A stretch of DNA of 64,000 nucleotides from an uncultured Collinsella sp. (GCA_900541795.1 UQLC01000011.1:1-64000), one strand, 5' to 3'; positions 16,754 through 25,509 are shown, numbered from the stretch's first letter. Notes: generated by a model not told the origin, from the sequence alone. Translations and numbers: made by a program.

Positions 16754-16806
16754 GTTGGCACGGAGGTGCCAAGACGGTAGGGTGCGTCTTTGCACCTCCG
16801 TGCCAA
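16754..16806 (-). promoter_or_regulatory. Leader hairpin of kdgK
   Basis: A perfect inverted repeat has 16-base arms (GTTGGCACGGAGGTGC and complement) separated by 21 bases. It lies in the presumed 5' leader of kdgK, between the operators and the start codon. Without a T-run it is not a plain terminator. It may be a stabilising leader structure or a dispersed hairpin. Confidence 0.6.
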
Positions 16807-16812
16807 CGCTTG

Positions 16813-16860
16813 CCGAAATCGGTTTACGAAATCGGTTTCGTTTCGAGTTGTAGTATACTC
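16813..16860. promoter_or_regulatory. Tandem LacI-family operators and promoter
   Basis: CGAAATCGGTTT occurs twice in tandem at 16814-16838. The second copy extends to the palindrome ACGAAATCGGTTTCGT (16826-16841), which resembles LacI-family operators with a central CG. A TATACT box at 16854-16859 reads on both strands. On the minus strand TTGCAA is about 15 bases upstream of it. The LacI protein encoded just downstream is the likely ligand-controlled repressor of kdgK-eda and of itself. Confidence 0.65.
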
Positions 16861-16942
16861 ACCTACAGCGTTTTGCAAGCGAGATTTTTAAAAAAATGCC
16901 TAAAATGGCTCAGACTGCCGACATTGGGAAACGGGGTGCGCT

Positions 16943-17965
16943 ATGGCGCAGATGAGAATCAAGGACATTGCCGTCGAGGCGGGCGTGAGTCCGGCCACGG
17001 TCTCGCGCTATCTCAATAACCGCCCCGGGCAGATGACCGAGGAAACCCGCGCTCGCATCGCGGCGGTTATCGAGCGCACTGGCTATCGCCCACGTGCCGC
17101 CGCACGCAATCTACGCAGCTCACGCACCAACCTCATCGGCGTGATTCTGGCCGACATCGCCAACCCGTTCTCGAGCGCAATGCTCGAAGGGCTTTCCGCC
17201 AGTGCCGCCGCGCGCGGCTGCTCGCTCATGACGGCCATTAGCGGCAACGACCCCGCTAAGGAAGCGGAGTCGCTCACCAGGCTTATCGATGCCGGCGTGG
17301 ACGGCCTGGTCGTCAACACCTGCGGAGGCAATGACGAGGCGATCGCCGCGGCAGCGGGACGTCTGCCCGTCGTGCTGCTCGACCGCGACGTTGCCGACGG
17401 CGGTGTCGATCTAGTGACATCTAACAACCGTGAGCTGGTCGCTGGCTTGGTAGACGAGCTCGCCGCCGCTGGCAGCGAGCGCCTGTGCCTGCTCACCGAG
17501 GCAAGCGACGACAGCCCCGTGCGTCGCGAGCGCGCCGAGGCCTTTACCGACGAGCTTTCGCGCCGCGGCCTTGCGGGCGAGGTCGTCACCCTGGCCGACG
17601 GTGGTGCCACGGGCGTTGGCCGTTTGGACAAGACCATCCGCGACTACGCGGGCAAAAGGCTCGGCCTCATTGCCGTCAACGGCCTGGTCTTCCTGCGCCT
17701 GACCGAGGCTCTGGCGCAGCTTGGTCCCTCGTTACCGGCTGGTCTTAAGATTGCGACGTTTGACGATTATCCTTGGAACCACGTGCTCTTTGGCGGTGTG
17801 ACCACAGCAGCGCAAGACACCCTCACCATTGCCGAGCGCGTAGTCGAGCGTCTGTCCGAGCGCATCGACGTTGTTACCACCACCGTGGGCGAAGCCGCAA
17901 AGCTCGCCCCCAAGCGCATCGAGGTTCCTGGTCACATTGAACACCGCGCTTCGACTTCGCGCTAG
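16943..17965 (+). CDS. LacI-family transcriptional regulator (KdgR-like)
   Basis: The 340-residue protein has an N-terminal LacI helix-turn-helix (RIKDIAVEAGVSPATVSRYLNN, about 4-26) with the hinge region GYRPRAAARNLRSSRT. A periplasmic-binding-like ligand domain follows (LIGVILADIANPFSSAMLEGL, ATFDDYPW). It is divergent from kdgK-eda with tandem operators between, so it probably controls that unit in response to KDG or a related acid. The ribosome site is weak, and ATG at 16952 is an alternative start. Confidence 0.9.
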   Translation: MAQMRIKDIAVEAGVSPATVSRYLNNRPGQMTEETRARIAAVIERTGYRPRAAARNLRSSRTNLIGVILADIANPFSSAMLEGLSASAAARGCSLMTAISGNDPAKEAESLTRLIDAGVDGLVVNTCGGNDEAIAAAAGRLPVVLLDRDVADGGVDLVTSNNRELVAGLVDELAAAGSERLCLLTEASDDSPVRRERAEAFTDELSRRGLAGEVVTLADGGATGVGRLDKTIRDYAGKRLGLIAVNGLVFLRLTEALAQLGPSLPAGLKIATFDDYPWNHVLFGGVTTAAQDTLTIAERVVERLSERIDVVTTTVGEAAKLAPKRIEVPGHIEHRASTSR

Positions 17966-18018
17966 CCGCTCGTTCGCAACGGCCTGTTCGCGCACGTTTT
18001 TTGAGCGCTTGATACGCT

Positions 18019-18034
18019 TTAACCCTGCGGAAAC
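18019..18034 (+). promoter_or_regulatory. Candidate GlnR box upstream of the glutamine-synthetase-like gene
   Basis: TTAAC, six bases, GAAAC at 18019-18034 fits the actinobacterial GlnR half-box pattern gTnAC-n6-GaAAC. It lies 66 bases before the start of the GS-like gene, with repeated CTGCGATA words after it at 18041 and 18053. A GlnR-like protein is encoded by the next gene, which supports autoregulation; this is inference from a short motif. Confidence 0.45.
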
Positions 18035-18099
18035 ATTTTTCTGCGATAGTATCTGCGATATAGACCAGTCGAAACCCGCCCGAAAGAAAGGGGAGCGAC

Positions 18100-19437
18100 A
18101 TGAACCAGCAGAACATCGATTACGTACTCCGCTCTGTAGAGCAGCGTGACATCCGCTTTGTGCGTCTGTGGTTTGTCGACATTCTCGGCCGCCTCAAGAA
18201 CTTTGCCATTAGCCCCGAGGACCTCGAGGTCGCTTTTGAGGAGGGTATTGGCTTTGACGGCTCCGCCATCGAGGGCTTTGCCACGCCCGAGGAAGCCGAC
18301 ATGCTGGCGTTTCCCGATGCTTCGACCTTCCAGATTCTGCCGTGGCGCCCGAGCCACAACGGCGTCGCCCGCGTGTTCTGCGACGTGTGCACTCCCGATT
18401 GCAAGCCCTTTGCCGGCGATCCACGCGATGCCCTGCGCCGCATGTTCCGCAAGGCCGAGAAGGCTGGCTATCTGCTCAACGTGGGCGCCGAGCTGGAGTA
18501 TTACTACTTCCCCGACGAGCACACGCCCGAGCCGCTCGACAACGTGGGCTACTTCGATCTTTCGGTGAGCGATGCCGCCCGCGACCTGCGCCGCAACACG
18601 GTCCTTACGCTCGAGAAGATGTCCGTGCCCGTGGAGTACACCTTTCACGCCGCCGGTCGCTCGCAGCACGGCATGAGCCTGCGCCACGCCGAGGCCCTGA
18701 GCATGTCCGACGCCATCACCACGGCCAAACTCATCATTAAGCAGCAGGCTTACGAGAGCGGGTGCCACGCCTCCTTTATGCCCAAGCCGCTGGCGGGCGA
18801 GGACGGCAGCGCCATGTTCCTGTGCCAGTCGCTATTCGACCACGACGGCAACAACGTCTTTTGGGGCGAGGACGACGAGAAGTATCACCTCTCCGATATC
18901 GCCAAGCACTACATGGCCGGCATTCTGGCACACGCGCGCGAGATCAGCGCTATCACTAACCCCACGGTCAACTCGTACAAGCGCATCACCACGGGCGGCG
19001 ATTCCGTGCCGCAGTACGCCACGTGGGGCCTGCGCAACCGCGCGAGCATGGTCCGCATTCCGGTCTACAAGCCCGGCAAGCAGCTGTCCACGCGCATCGA
19101 GCTTCGTAGCCCCGACCCCATGGCCAACCCGTACCTGGTCAACGCCGTCACGCTGGCGGCTGGTCTCGACGGCATCGAGCGCAAGCTGGAACTCCCGCCC
19201 GAGGCAACGGCCGAGACGCTCAAGCTTACCGACCGTCAGATGCTCGAGGCCGGCTACACGCCGCTGCCGCGCTCGCTCAAAGAGGCGCTCGACGTGTTTG
19301 AGGACTCGCAGTTTATGAAGGATGCCCTCGGCGAGCACATCCACAGTTTCTTCCTTAAAAAGAAGCGCGACGAGTGGCATAAGTTTGAGTCTACGATCAC
19401 CGAGTGGGAGATTAAGCACTACCTGGCGAACTCCTAA
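18100..19437 (+). CDS. Glutamine-synthetase-like protein with substituted active-site ligands
   Basis: The 445-residue protein aligns along its full length with type I-alpha glutamine synthetase (FDGSAIEGF, ELEYYYF, NPTVNSYKR, RIELRSPDPMANPYL). Several catalytic positions are changed. The HHE motif of the second metal-binding Glu reads FHA, and the QHE Glu reads QHG. The GSGMH histidine reads GSAMF, and FDGSS reads FDGSA. The flap GYEAP region reads GGDSVP. The first two Glu ligands and the Arg residues are kept. I read this as a probable pseudoenzyme or a GS paralogue with another reaction. It is followed after 50 bases by a GlnR-like regulator, which suggests a nitrogen-sensing role. A strong AAAGGGGAG site precedes the start. 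Confidence 0.85.
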   Translation: MNQQNIDYVLRSVEQRDIRFVRLWFVDILGRLKNFAISPEDLEVAFEEGIGFDGSAIEGFATPEEADMLAFPDASTFQILPWRPSHNGVARVFCDVCTPDCKPFAGDPRDALRRMFRKAEKAGYLLNVGAELEYYYFPDEHTPEPLDNVGYFDLSVSDAARDLRRNTVLTLEKMSVPVEYTFHAAGRSQHGMSLRHAEALSMSDAITTAKLIIKQQAYESGCHASFMPKPLAGEDGSAMFLCQSLFDHDGNNVFWGEDDEKYHLSDIAKHYMAGILAHAREISAITNPTVNSYKRITTGGDSVPQYATWGLRNRASMVRIPVYKPGKQLSTRIELRSPDPMANPYLVNAVTLAAGLDGIERKLELPPEATAETLKLTDRQMLEAGYTPLPRSLKEALDVFEDSQFMKDALGEHIHSFFLKKKRDEWHKFESTITEWEIKHYLANS

Positions 19438-19487
19438 TCGCGCTGGCTTGTTTCAGTACGATTGAGCTCATTTCCTTGGAGGCCGAT

Positions 19488-20150
19488 ATGTCCGATAAGA
19501 GTGCCCTGTTCATGGCGCGCACGACGCGCTTCCACGAGTTTGCCCGCAGCTTGACGACCACCCTGGGTGTCGAGGTGAGCCTGGCAACCCCCGATTCGCC
19601 GACTGCAGCGCACGACTTTGACCTGCTGATTCTCGATTCCGATGGCATCCGCAGCGACCGTATCGATCAGATTGCCAAGTGGCTTGACGATCGTGGCGGC
19701 GTCCCCATGTTGGTGATCGTCGACGACGAGGCGCTCGGTACCTTGCGCCTGCCCAATCACGCGCATGCCGACTTTGTATGCCCCACGGCGACACCCAACG
19801 AGCTCAAGGCTCGTGCGCAGCGCCTGATGGGCGAGGAGGAGACCGTCACCGCCGACGATGTGCTCAACATCGATAACCTCGAGATTAACCTGGCTACCTA
19901 CCAGGTGACGCTCGATGATGAGCCCATCGACCTGACGCTGATGGAGTACTCGCTGCTGAGCTTTTTGGCGACGCACCCCAACCGCGCCTACAGCCGCGAG
20001 GTGCTGCTGCACCGCGTGTGGGGCTTTGAGTACTGCGGTGGCACGCGCACCGTCGATGTGCACATTCGACGCATCCGCTCCAAGGTAGGCCCGCAGATCG
20101 CGGCACACATCACCACCGTCCGCGGCGTGGGCTATCTGTTTAAGGACTAG
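19488..20150 (+). CDS. OmpR-family response regulator, GlnR-like
   Basis: The 220-residue protein has an N-terminal receiver-like domain (about 1-115) and a C-terminal OmpR winged helix (about 125-218, ending HITTVRGVGYLF). GGTRTVDVHIRRIRSKVGP closely resembles the recognition helix of actinobacterial GlnR, the orphan regulator of nitrogen assimilation. The receiver keeps only part of the acidic pocket (LLILDSD), as in GlnR, which works without phosphorylation. No sensor kinase gene is nearby. The start at 19488 follows TTGGAGG. It sits directly after the GS-like gene. Confidence 0.82.
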   Translation: MSDKSALFMARTTRFHEFARSLTTTLGVEVSLATPDSPTAAHDFDLLILDSDGIRSDRIDQIAKWLDDRGGVPMLVIVDDEALGTLRLPNHAHADFVCPTATPNELKARAQRLMGEEETVTADDVLNIDNLEINLATYQVTLDDEPIDLTLMEYSLLSFLATHPNRAYSREVLLHRVWGFEYCGGTRTVDVHIRRIRSKVGPQIAAHITTVRGVGYLFKD

Positions 20151-20154
20151 ATTT

Positions 20155-20192
20155 CCACCACAAAGGGGACAGGCACCTTTGTGGTGGTTTTG
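20155..20192 (+). terminator. Beta-family hairpin 1, terminator of the GlnR-like gene
   Basis: CCACCACAAAGG and CCTTTGTGGTGG flank a GGACAGGCA loop and are followed by TTTTG. It begins 5 bases after the stop codon. Other copies are at 31022, 32600, 33561 and 42537. Confidence 0.85.
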
Positions 20193-20303
20193 CCGTAGGC
20201 CGGGTCCTTTCGGGTCTGCAGCAGAACTTAAGCCTTCCTAAAAGATTGCGTTCTCATACACGTTCGCCCGCATATTGGGGTACAACTCAACGTGAACAAT
20301 GAT

Positions 20304-20335
20304 GGCCCGCCACATGTTTGGCGGGCCTTTGGTTA
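20304..20335 (+). terminator. Second hairpin terminator upstream of htrA
   Basis: The stem GGCCCGCC/GGCGGGCC is followed by TTTGGTTATTT. It lies 30 bases upstream of the htrA start, so it could terminate the upstream gene or attenuate htrA. Confidence 0.6.
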
Positions 20336-20356
20336 TTTGACGAAAGGATCGCAGCT

Positions 20357-21817
20357 ATGAGCGAGTACGATTCCCAGCGTCCCCAGGATGCGGGCAACGC
20401 CGGCGAGACCCAGCAGCAGCCGCGTGTGCAGGTGGAGTCGACGCCTGCCGGTAGCAACATTCCCTATGTGCAGGCCTACGACACGCAGACCGGCCAGCCG
20501 CTGGGCGGTCAGCAGGTTGTAAACAAGCACACGGTGGTCAAGACCAAGACTAAAAAGCTGCCGATCTTTATTACGGCACTCGCCGGCTGTGCCTGCGGCG
20601 CCCTGCTGGTCATTGCGCTCATTATGAGCGGCACGCTCGATATCGGCGGCGGCAAGAATGCCGTGACGGCGGGTGCTTCGGGTTCGTCGACGCAAAAGAT
20701 CACGATCGACTCCGAGGACACCACGCTGGCCGAGGCCGTTTCTGCCAAGGCCCTGCCCTCCGTCGTTTCCATCACCGCCACTTCGAGCGGTAGCCAGAAT
20801 GGCTCGCTTTCGCAGTCTGCCGACGAGTCGGATAGCTCGGGCAGTGTCGGTTCGGGCGTGGTGCTCGATACCGAGGGCCACATCCTCACCAACAACCACG
20901 TGGTCGATGGCTATGACCAGTACGTGGTGACCATGGACGACGGCACCACCTACGAGGCCGAGTTCGTGGGCAACGACGCCTCGAGCGACTTGGCCGTCAT
21001 CAAGCTCAAGGACGCCGACGCCTCCAAGCTTACGCCGATCGAAATTGGCGACTCCTCCAAGCTCAACGTTGGCGAGTGGGTTATGGCGATCGGCTCGCCG
21101 TTCGGCAACGAGCAGTCTGTCTCCACGGGCATTGTGTCGGCGCTGTATCGCTCCACGGCCATGAGCTCTACCAGCGGTAACACTATCTACGCCAACATGA
21201 TTCAGACCGATGCCGCCATCAACCCGGGCAACTCCGGCGGCGCGCTCGTCAACGACAACGGTGAGCTGGTGGGCATCAACTCGCTCATCGAGAGCTACTC
21301 GGGCTCCAGCTCGGGTGTTGGCTTTGCCATTCCGGTCAATTACGCCAAGAACATTGCCGACCAGATCATCGACGGCAAGACGCCGGTGCATCCGTACATG
21401 GGAGCTACGCTTTCGAGCGTCAATGCGCTTAACGCCCGCACCAACAAGCTGAGCACCGATAGCGGCGCGTATGTGGCGAGCGTCGTTGAGGATGGTCCTG
21501 CCGCCAAGGCCGGCATTCAGGAGGGCGATGTCATTACCAAGCTGGGCGACGACGAGATTACGAGCGCCGATGGCCTGATCATCGCGCTGCGTAGCCACGA
21601 GGTGGGCGAGAAGGTCGAGATCACGCTCATGCGCGGCAAGGAAGAGAAGAAGGTCACCGTCGAGCTGGGCTCCGATGAGGAGCTGCAGAACCAGCAGCAG
21701 GACGACAGTTCGACCGACACCGGCAACGGCGGTATTACCGACGAGCAGCTGCGCCGGTACCTGGAGGAGCTGCTGGGCCAGCAGGGCCAGGGTCAGGGCT
21801 ACGGCCAGGGTTACTAA
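20357..21817 (+). CDS. htrA: HtrA/DegP-like membrane-anchored serine protease
   Basis: The 486-residue protein has a cytoplasmic N-terminus rich in Gln, one transmembrane segment (about 70-92, LPIFITALAGCACGALLVIA) and a trypsin-like domain. The catalytic triad is His in LTNNHVVDG (about 180), Asp in SSDLAVIKL (about 212) and Ser in NPGNSGGAL (about 293). A PDZ domain (about 350-445) and a Gln/Gly-rich tail follow. It probably degrades or holds misfolded proteins outside the membrane under stress. The start at 20357 follows AAAGGA and begins MSEYD; an upstream in-frame start at 20318 overlaps the hairpin. Confidence 0.93.
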   Translation: MSEYDSQRPQDAGNAGETQQQPRVQVESTPAGSNIPYVQAYDTQTGQPLGGQQVVNKHTVVKTKTKKLPIFITALAGCACGALLVIALIMSGTLDIGGGKNAVTAGASGSSTQKITIDSEDTTLAEAVSAKALPSVVSITATSSGSQNGSLSQSADESDSSGSVGSGVVLDTEGHILTNNHVVDGYDQYVVTMDDGTTYEAEFVGNDASSDLAVIKLKDADASKLTPIEIGDSSKLNVGEWVMAIGSPFGNEQSVSTGIVSALYRSTAMSSTSGNTIYANMIQTDAAINPGNSGGALVNDNGELVGINSLIESYSGSSSGVGFAIPVNYAKNIADQIIDGKTPVHPYMGATLSSVNALNARTNKLSTDSGAYVASVVEDGPAAKAGIQEGDVITKLGDDEITSADGLIIALRSHEVGEKVEITLMRGKEEKKVTVELGSDEELQNQQQDDSSTDTGNGGITDEQLRRYLEELLGQQGQGQGYGQGY

Positions 21818-21843
21818 CGAGCCATTTCGCACATGCCGAAGCC

Positions 21844-21887
21844 AGAGGGGCTGTCCCATCAACGCGGGACAGCCCCTCTTTTCTTAT
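21844..21887 (+). terminator. Terminator of htrA
   Basis: A perfect 14-bp stem AGAGGGGCTGTCCC and its complement is followed by TTTTCTTATT. Confidence 0.9.
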
Positions 21888-21954
21888 TGATCCGTTGGGG
21901 ACGGAGGAAAACGGATCACTTGTGGCTGGTAAGAGGCCTGGTTCGTAATGGTCT

Positions 21955-22155
21955 GGACAGTTAGTTCAGATACGTATAAATCTGGGGCAGCTTGGGATGC
22001 GTTTTGAGCAATTTTTGATTGGGATGGGGTTTGAATGGGTGTTTGGGAGGGCGAGCGGGACGTTTACATGGTCTCAGGGAGCCCAAATTAGTTGAAACAG
22101 GGGTGTTCGTGTCTAATCCAGCTCTAGGATTTATACGTATCTGAACTAACTGTCC
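21955..22155. repeat. 28-bp perfect inverted repeat flanking about 145 bases
   Basis: Arms at 21955-21982 and 22128-22155 are perfect reverse complements (outer GGACAGTTAGTTCAGATACG). The gap between htrA and ligA (21888-22264) holds no gene. The centre has no open frame of note. It may be a non-autonomous mobile element or a long hairpin; no target duplication is evident. Confidence 0.85.
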
Positions 22156-22264
22156 ACCCCAGTCTGGCGGCTGCCGATTCGGTGCGGTTTGAGACCGCTA
22201 TTCGGCCCCATTGCGACCGGTGGTACTCTTGTATCCGTTTGAAATCGAGCGAAGGAGTGCCGCT

Positions 22265-24493
22265 ATGGAGCAATCGAGCCTGTTTGGTGACGGCGTGGAC
22301 ATCGATACCGAAACACCCGCGACCGCGGAAGCCACCGCACCGTTCGATGCCCGTGCCCAGGCGGCAGCGCGCGCGGCCGAGCTGCGCCACGAGCTCGATT
22401 ACCACGCCTATCGCTACTACATGCTCGATGCGCCCGAGATCACGGACGCCGCCTTTGACAAAATGCTCGTTGAGCTGCAGGAAATCGAGGCAACCTACCC
22501 CGACCTGGTGAAGCCCGATAGCTATACCCAGCGCGTGGGCGGCTACGTGAGCGAGCAGTTTACGCCGGTCACGCACATGGCACGCATGTATTCCATGGAC
22601 GATGCCATGGATCTGGACGAGCTCGACGCGTGGCTCCAGCGCGCCGAGGATGCGCTCGGTGCCGGCAGCGTCACCTATACCTGCGAGCTTAAGATCGACG
22701 GCCTGGGTGTGGCGCTTACCTACCAAAACGGCACCTTCGTACGTGCGGCCACACGTGGCGATGGCACCACGGGCGAGGACGTGTCGCTCAACGTGCGCAC
22801 CATCAAGGATGTGCCCATGCACCTGTCCGAGCCGGCGCTCGCCCACATGGGCGCCGACCGCGAGCGCACCATTGAGGTACGCGGCGAGGTCTACATGCCC
22901 AAGGGCAGCTTTGTTCGTCTGAATGAAGAGGCCGATGCCGAGGGCCGCGACCCCTTCGCCAACCCGCGCAACGCCGCCGCCGGCAGCCTGCGCCAAAAGG
23001 ATCCCAAGGTCACGGCGCGCCGCGACCTGGCCACCTTTATCTATGCCATCGCCGATACTGACCCACTGCATGTCCACAGCCAGCGCGAGTTCCTCGATTG
23101 GCTGCGTAGCGCCGGCTTCAGCGTCAACCCTAACGTTGCCCGTTGTGCCACACCCGCCGAGGTTCACGAGTTCTGTGCCCAGGCGCTCGAACATCGCGGT
23201 GACCTGGATTACGACATCGACGGCGTGGTCGTAAAGGTCGACAGCTTCCAGCAGCAGCTCGACCTGGGCTTTACCGCCCGCGCGCCGCGCTGGGCCATCG
23301 CCTTTAAGTTCCCGCCCGAGGAAAAGCAGACCGTCCTGCGCGAAATTCGCATCCAGGTGGGCCGCACCGGTGTGCTCACACCGGTCGCCGAGTTCGACCC
23401 GGTGACGGTCGCCGGCTCCACCATCGCGCGCGCCACGCTGCACAACATCGACGAGATCCGCCGCAAAAACGTGCGCGAGGGCGACACTATCATCGTGCAC
23501 AAGGCGGGCGACGTAATCCCCGAGGTTGTGGGCCCGGTGCTCGACAAGCGCCCGGTCGATTCGGTCGACTGGCACATGCCCGAGGTCTGCCCCGTGTGCG
23601 GCAGCCCCGTTGTCCACGAGGATGGCGAGGTCGCTTACCGTTGCGTCTCCATCGATTGCCCCGCACAGCTCAAGGAGCGCTTGCTCCACTGGGTGAGCCG
23701 CGGCTGCATGGACGTCGACGGCCTGGGCGACGAGATCGTCGACAAGATGATCGCCGCCGGCCTGATCCACGACGTCGCGGATTTCTATCAGCTCACAGTC
23801 GACAACATTGCCGGCCTGGACACGGGGCGCGTGTACGCCAGCTCTAACAGCAAAAAGGGCGTTAAGAAGGGCGATCCCATTCCGGTGGGCCTCAAGACGG
23901 CCGAAAAGATCGTCGCCGAGCTCAACAAGTCCAAGAGCCAGCCGCTCGGTCGCGTGCTGTTTGCCCTGGGCATCCGCCACGTGGGCAAGAGTGTGGGCGA
24001 GGTCATCGCCGAGCGATTCCTGTCGATTGACAAGCTCATTTTGGCGAGCGAAGAGGACATCGCCGAGTGCGAGGGCATCGGTCCCAAGATTGCGGCGAGC
24101 GTCAAGCAGTTCCTGGCCGTGCCCGAGAACCTTGCCGTGCTGGAGCGCCTGCGCCAGGCGGGCCTGTCGCTCGAGGTCGACTTGGGTGCCGCTCATGCGC
24201 AAGCCGCAGCCGACGCTGGCGTGGCAGGCGAGCTCGCCGACGCACAGCCGCTCGCGGGTCTGACCTTCGTGCTCACCGGCACGCTCGTCAACCGCACGCG
24301 CGACGAGGCAGGCGCGGCGCTCAAGGTGCTCGGCGCCAAGGTTTCGGGCAGTGTGTCAAAGAAGACGAGCTATCTGGTCGCCGGCCCCAAAGCGGGCTCC
24401 AAGCTCACCAAGGCTGAGCAGCTGGGTGTGCCCGTGCTGGACGAGGACGCACTCGAGCAGATTCTGGCTACCGGCGAGGTGCCGGTGGCGTAA
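22265..24493 (+). CDS. ligA: NAD-dependent DNA ligase
   Basis: The 742-residue protein has the full LigA layout: an Ia domain with HAYRYYMLDAPEITDAAFD, an adenylation domain with the nucleotidyl lysine in CELKIDGLG (about 142), and an OB fold. A zinc finger (CPVCGSPV then CVSIDCPAQ, about 441-465), helix-hairpin-helix repeats and a C-terminal BRCT domain (about 662-742) follow. It seals nicks in replication and repair using NAD. The start at 22265 follows AAGGAG. Confidence 0.96.
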   Translation: MEQSSLFGDGVDIDTETPATAEATAPFDARAQAAARAAELRHELDYHAYRYYMLDAPEITDAAFDKMLVELQEIEATYPDLVKPDSYTQRVGGYVSEQFTPVTHMARMYSMDDAMDLDELDAWLQRAEDALGAGSVTYTCELKIDGLGVALTYQNGTFVRAATRGDGTTGEDVSLNVRTIKDVPMHLSEPALAHMGADRERTIEVRGEVYMPKGSFVRLNEEADAEGRDPFANPRNAAAGSLRQKDPKVTARRDLATFIYAIADTDPLHVHSQREFLDWLRSAGFSVNPNVARCATPAEVHEFCAQALEHRGDLDYDIDGVVVKVDSFQQQLDLGFTARAPRWAIAFKFPPEEKQTVLREIRIQVGRTGVLTPVAEFDPVTVAGSTIARATLHNIDEIRRKNVREGDTIIVHKAGDVIPEVVGPVLDKRPVDSVDWHMPEVCPVCGSPVVHEDGEVAYRCVSIDCPAQLKERLLHWVSRGCMDVDGLGDEIVDKMIAAGLIHDVADFYQLTVDNIAGLDTGRVYASSNSKKGVKKGDPIPVGLKTAEKIVAELNKSKSQPLGRVLFALGIRHVGKSVGEVIAERFLSIDKLILASEEDIAECEGIGPKIAASVKQFLAVPENLAVLERLRQAGLSLEVDLGAAHAQAAADAGVAGELADAQPLAGLTFVLTGTLVNRTRDEAGAALKVLGAKVSGSVSKKTSYLVAGPKAGSKLTKAEQLGVPVLDEDALEQILATGEVPVA

Positions 24494-24672
24494 TGGATAT
24501 AGAGAATCGCAATTGCTCGCAGGCGGAAGGGCGCACGAGGCACGCCCAAGGGCAGGCAAAAGAGCACCTGATGGCGCGAATTCGCATTGCGGAACGTGAG
24601 CGCTCGGCAGGTGCGTCTCGTGATGCTTTTGAGGCGTTGACCGAGTTAGAGACGAGGCTCGGTCTAGCCTAG
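24493..24672 (+). CDS. Small ORF coupled to ligA, unknown
   Basis: A 59-codon frame starts at an ATG overlapping the ligA TAA stop (TAATG) and ends at 24672, 9 bases inside the end of the convergent MerR gene. The product is charged and likely helical (AKEHLMARIRIAERERSAG, then DAFEALTELETRLGLA). The tail recalls short antitoxin-like proteins, but the match is too weak to name. Overlap with the ligA stop argues for coupled translation; it could still be chance. Confidence 0.4.
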   Translation: MDIENRNCSQAEGRTRHAQGQAKEHLMARIRIAERERSAGASRDAFEALTELETRLGLA

Positions 24673-25509
24673 CGATACGGGCACCGTGATCTGCGTCACG
24701 TATGTTGTGGGGTCGTCGCTGATGATGTCGTCGATCAGGGCAATCTCGCGCGATGGACCGGCGGGTGTCAGGTTATGTTCGCGCATATAGCCGAGCAGCT
24801 GCTTATAGCGCGGGCCCGCTTGCCCGTGCGTGCCGCGAAAGCTTATGGCCAGGCAGCGCGCGGCGGGTCGCACCTCGACATCGCCCAGGTATTCATCGGT
24901 GTCATCGAGCAGTAGAAAGACCTCGTCGTAGCCATCAAAGTCGCCGGTGGCGAGGCGCTCGGCGCCAATCCCGACGCCCAAGTTGCCCAGGAAGACAAAG
25001 GTCTCGTGCTGGCCCTTCTGCAGCTGACGAATCTGCCACTCCAGCGCATAGGCGTCGGTAGGCTTGACACGTTCGCGCAACACGGCGCAGCGAAGCTCGG
25101 GCGCATCGATTGTGCAAATGGTATCGAGCTCGATGCTCAGGGCATCGTGCAGCAGGGCAAGCCGGTTATCGATCTTGCGCGACACGCGTTCGAGCTCGTG
25201 GCGCTTGCGCTCGATGAGCTCCTGCTGCTGAGCTAGCTGCCGCTGCATGAGGTCCACGTCGCGCGTGGTCACAAACTCGCGGATTTTCGCTAGCGGCAAG
25301 TCGAGAACACGCAGGTGGCTGATGGTGTTGAGGGTGGAGAGCTGCCGCGATCCGTAGTAGCGGTACCCACTTGCCGGATCGATGTGCGCCGGGTCCAGCA
25401 AGCCCATCTGTTCGTAATGACGTAGCGTCCCAACACTCAGGTTAAACAAGCGCGCCACCTCGCCAATGCGGAGCAGGCCCTCGGTATGTTCGGTTGGCAT
25501 GTCGGTCAT
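24664..25509 (-). CDS. MerR-family regulator with GyrI-like effector domain (BmrR type)
   Basis: The 281-residue protein has an N-terminal MerR helix-turn-helix (LLRIGEVARLFNLSVGTLRHYEQMGLL, DPASGYRYY, about 10-50) and a dimer coiled coil (about 85-125). The C-terminal domain of about 150 residues is like the GyrI/BmrR drug-binding fold. It lies 78 bases after the MATE transporter gene on the same strand. The promoter before the MATE gene has MerR-style geometry, so the protein probably activates both genes when it binds an effector. Confidence 0.88.
   Translation of the reverse strand: MTDMPTEHTEGLLRIGEVARLFNLSVGTLRHYEQMGLLDPAHIDPASGYRYYGSRQLSTLNTISHLRVLDLPLAKIREFVTTRDVDLMQRQLAQQQELIERKRHELERVSRKIDNRLALLHDALSIELDTICTIDAPELRCAVLRERVKPTDAYALEWQIRQLQKGQHETFVFLGNLGVGIGAERLATGDFDGYDEVFLLLDDTDEYLGDVEVRPAARCLAISFRGTHGQAGPRYKQLLGYMREHNLTPAGPSREIALIDDIISDDPTTYVTQITVPVSLG

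Noticed and set aside
20357..21817. C-terminal Gln/Gly repeats of HtrA as a genomic tandem repeat element
   Set aside because: Only a short coding low-complexity tail; no repeat structure beyond the codons.
22124..24202. 692-codon minus-strand open frame opposite ligA
   Set aside because: Shadow of ligA, which has every expected domain on the plus strand.
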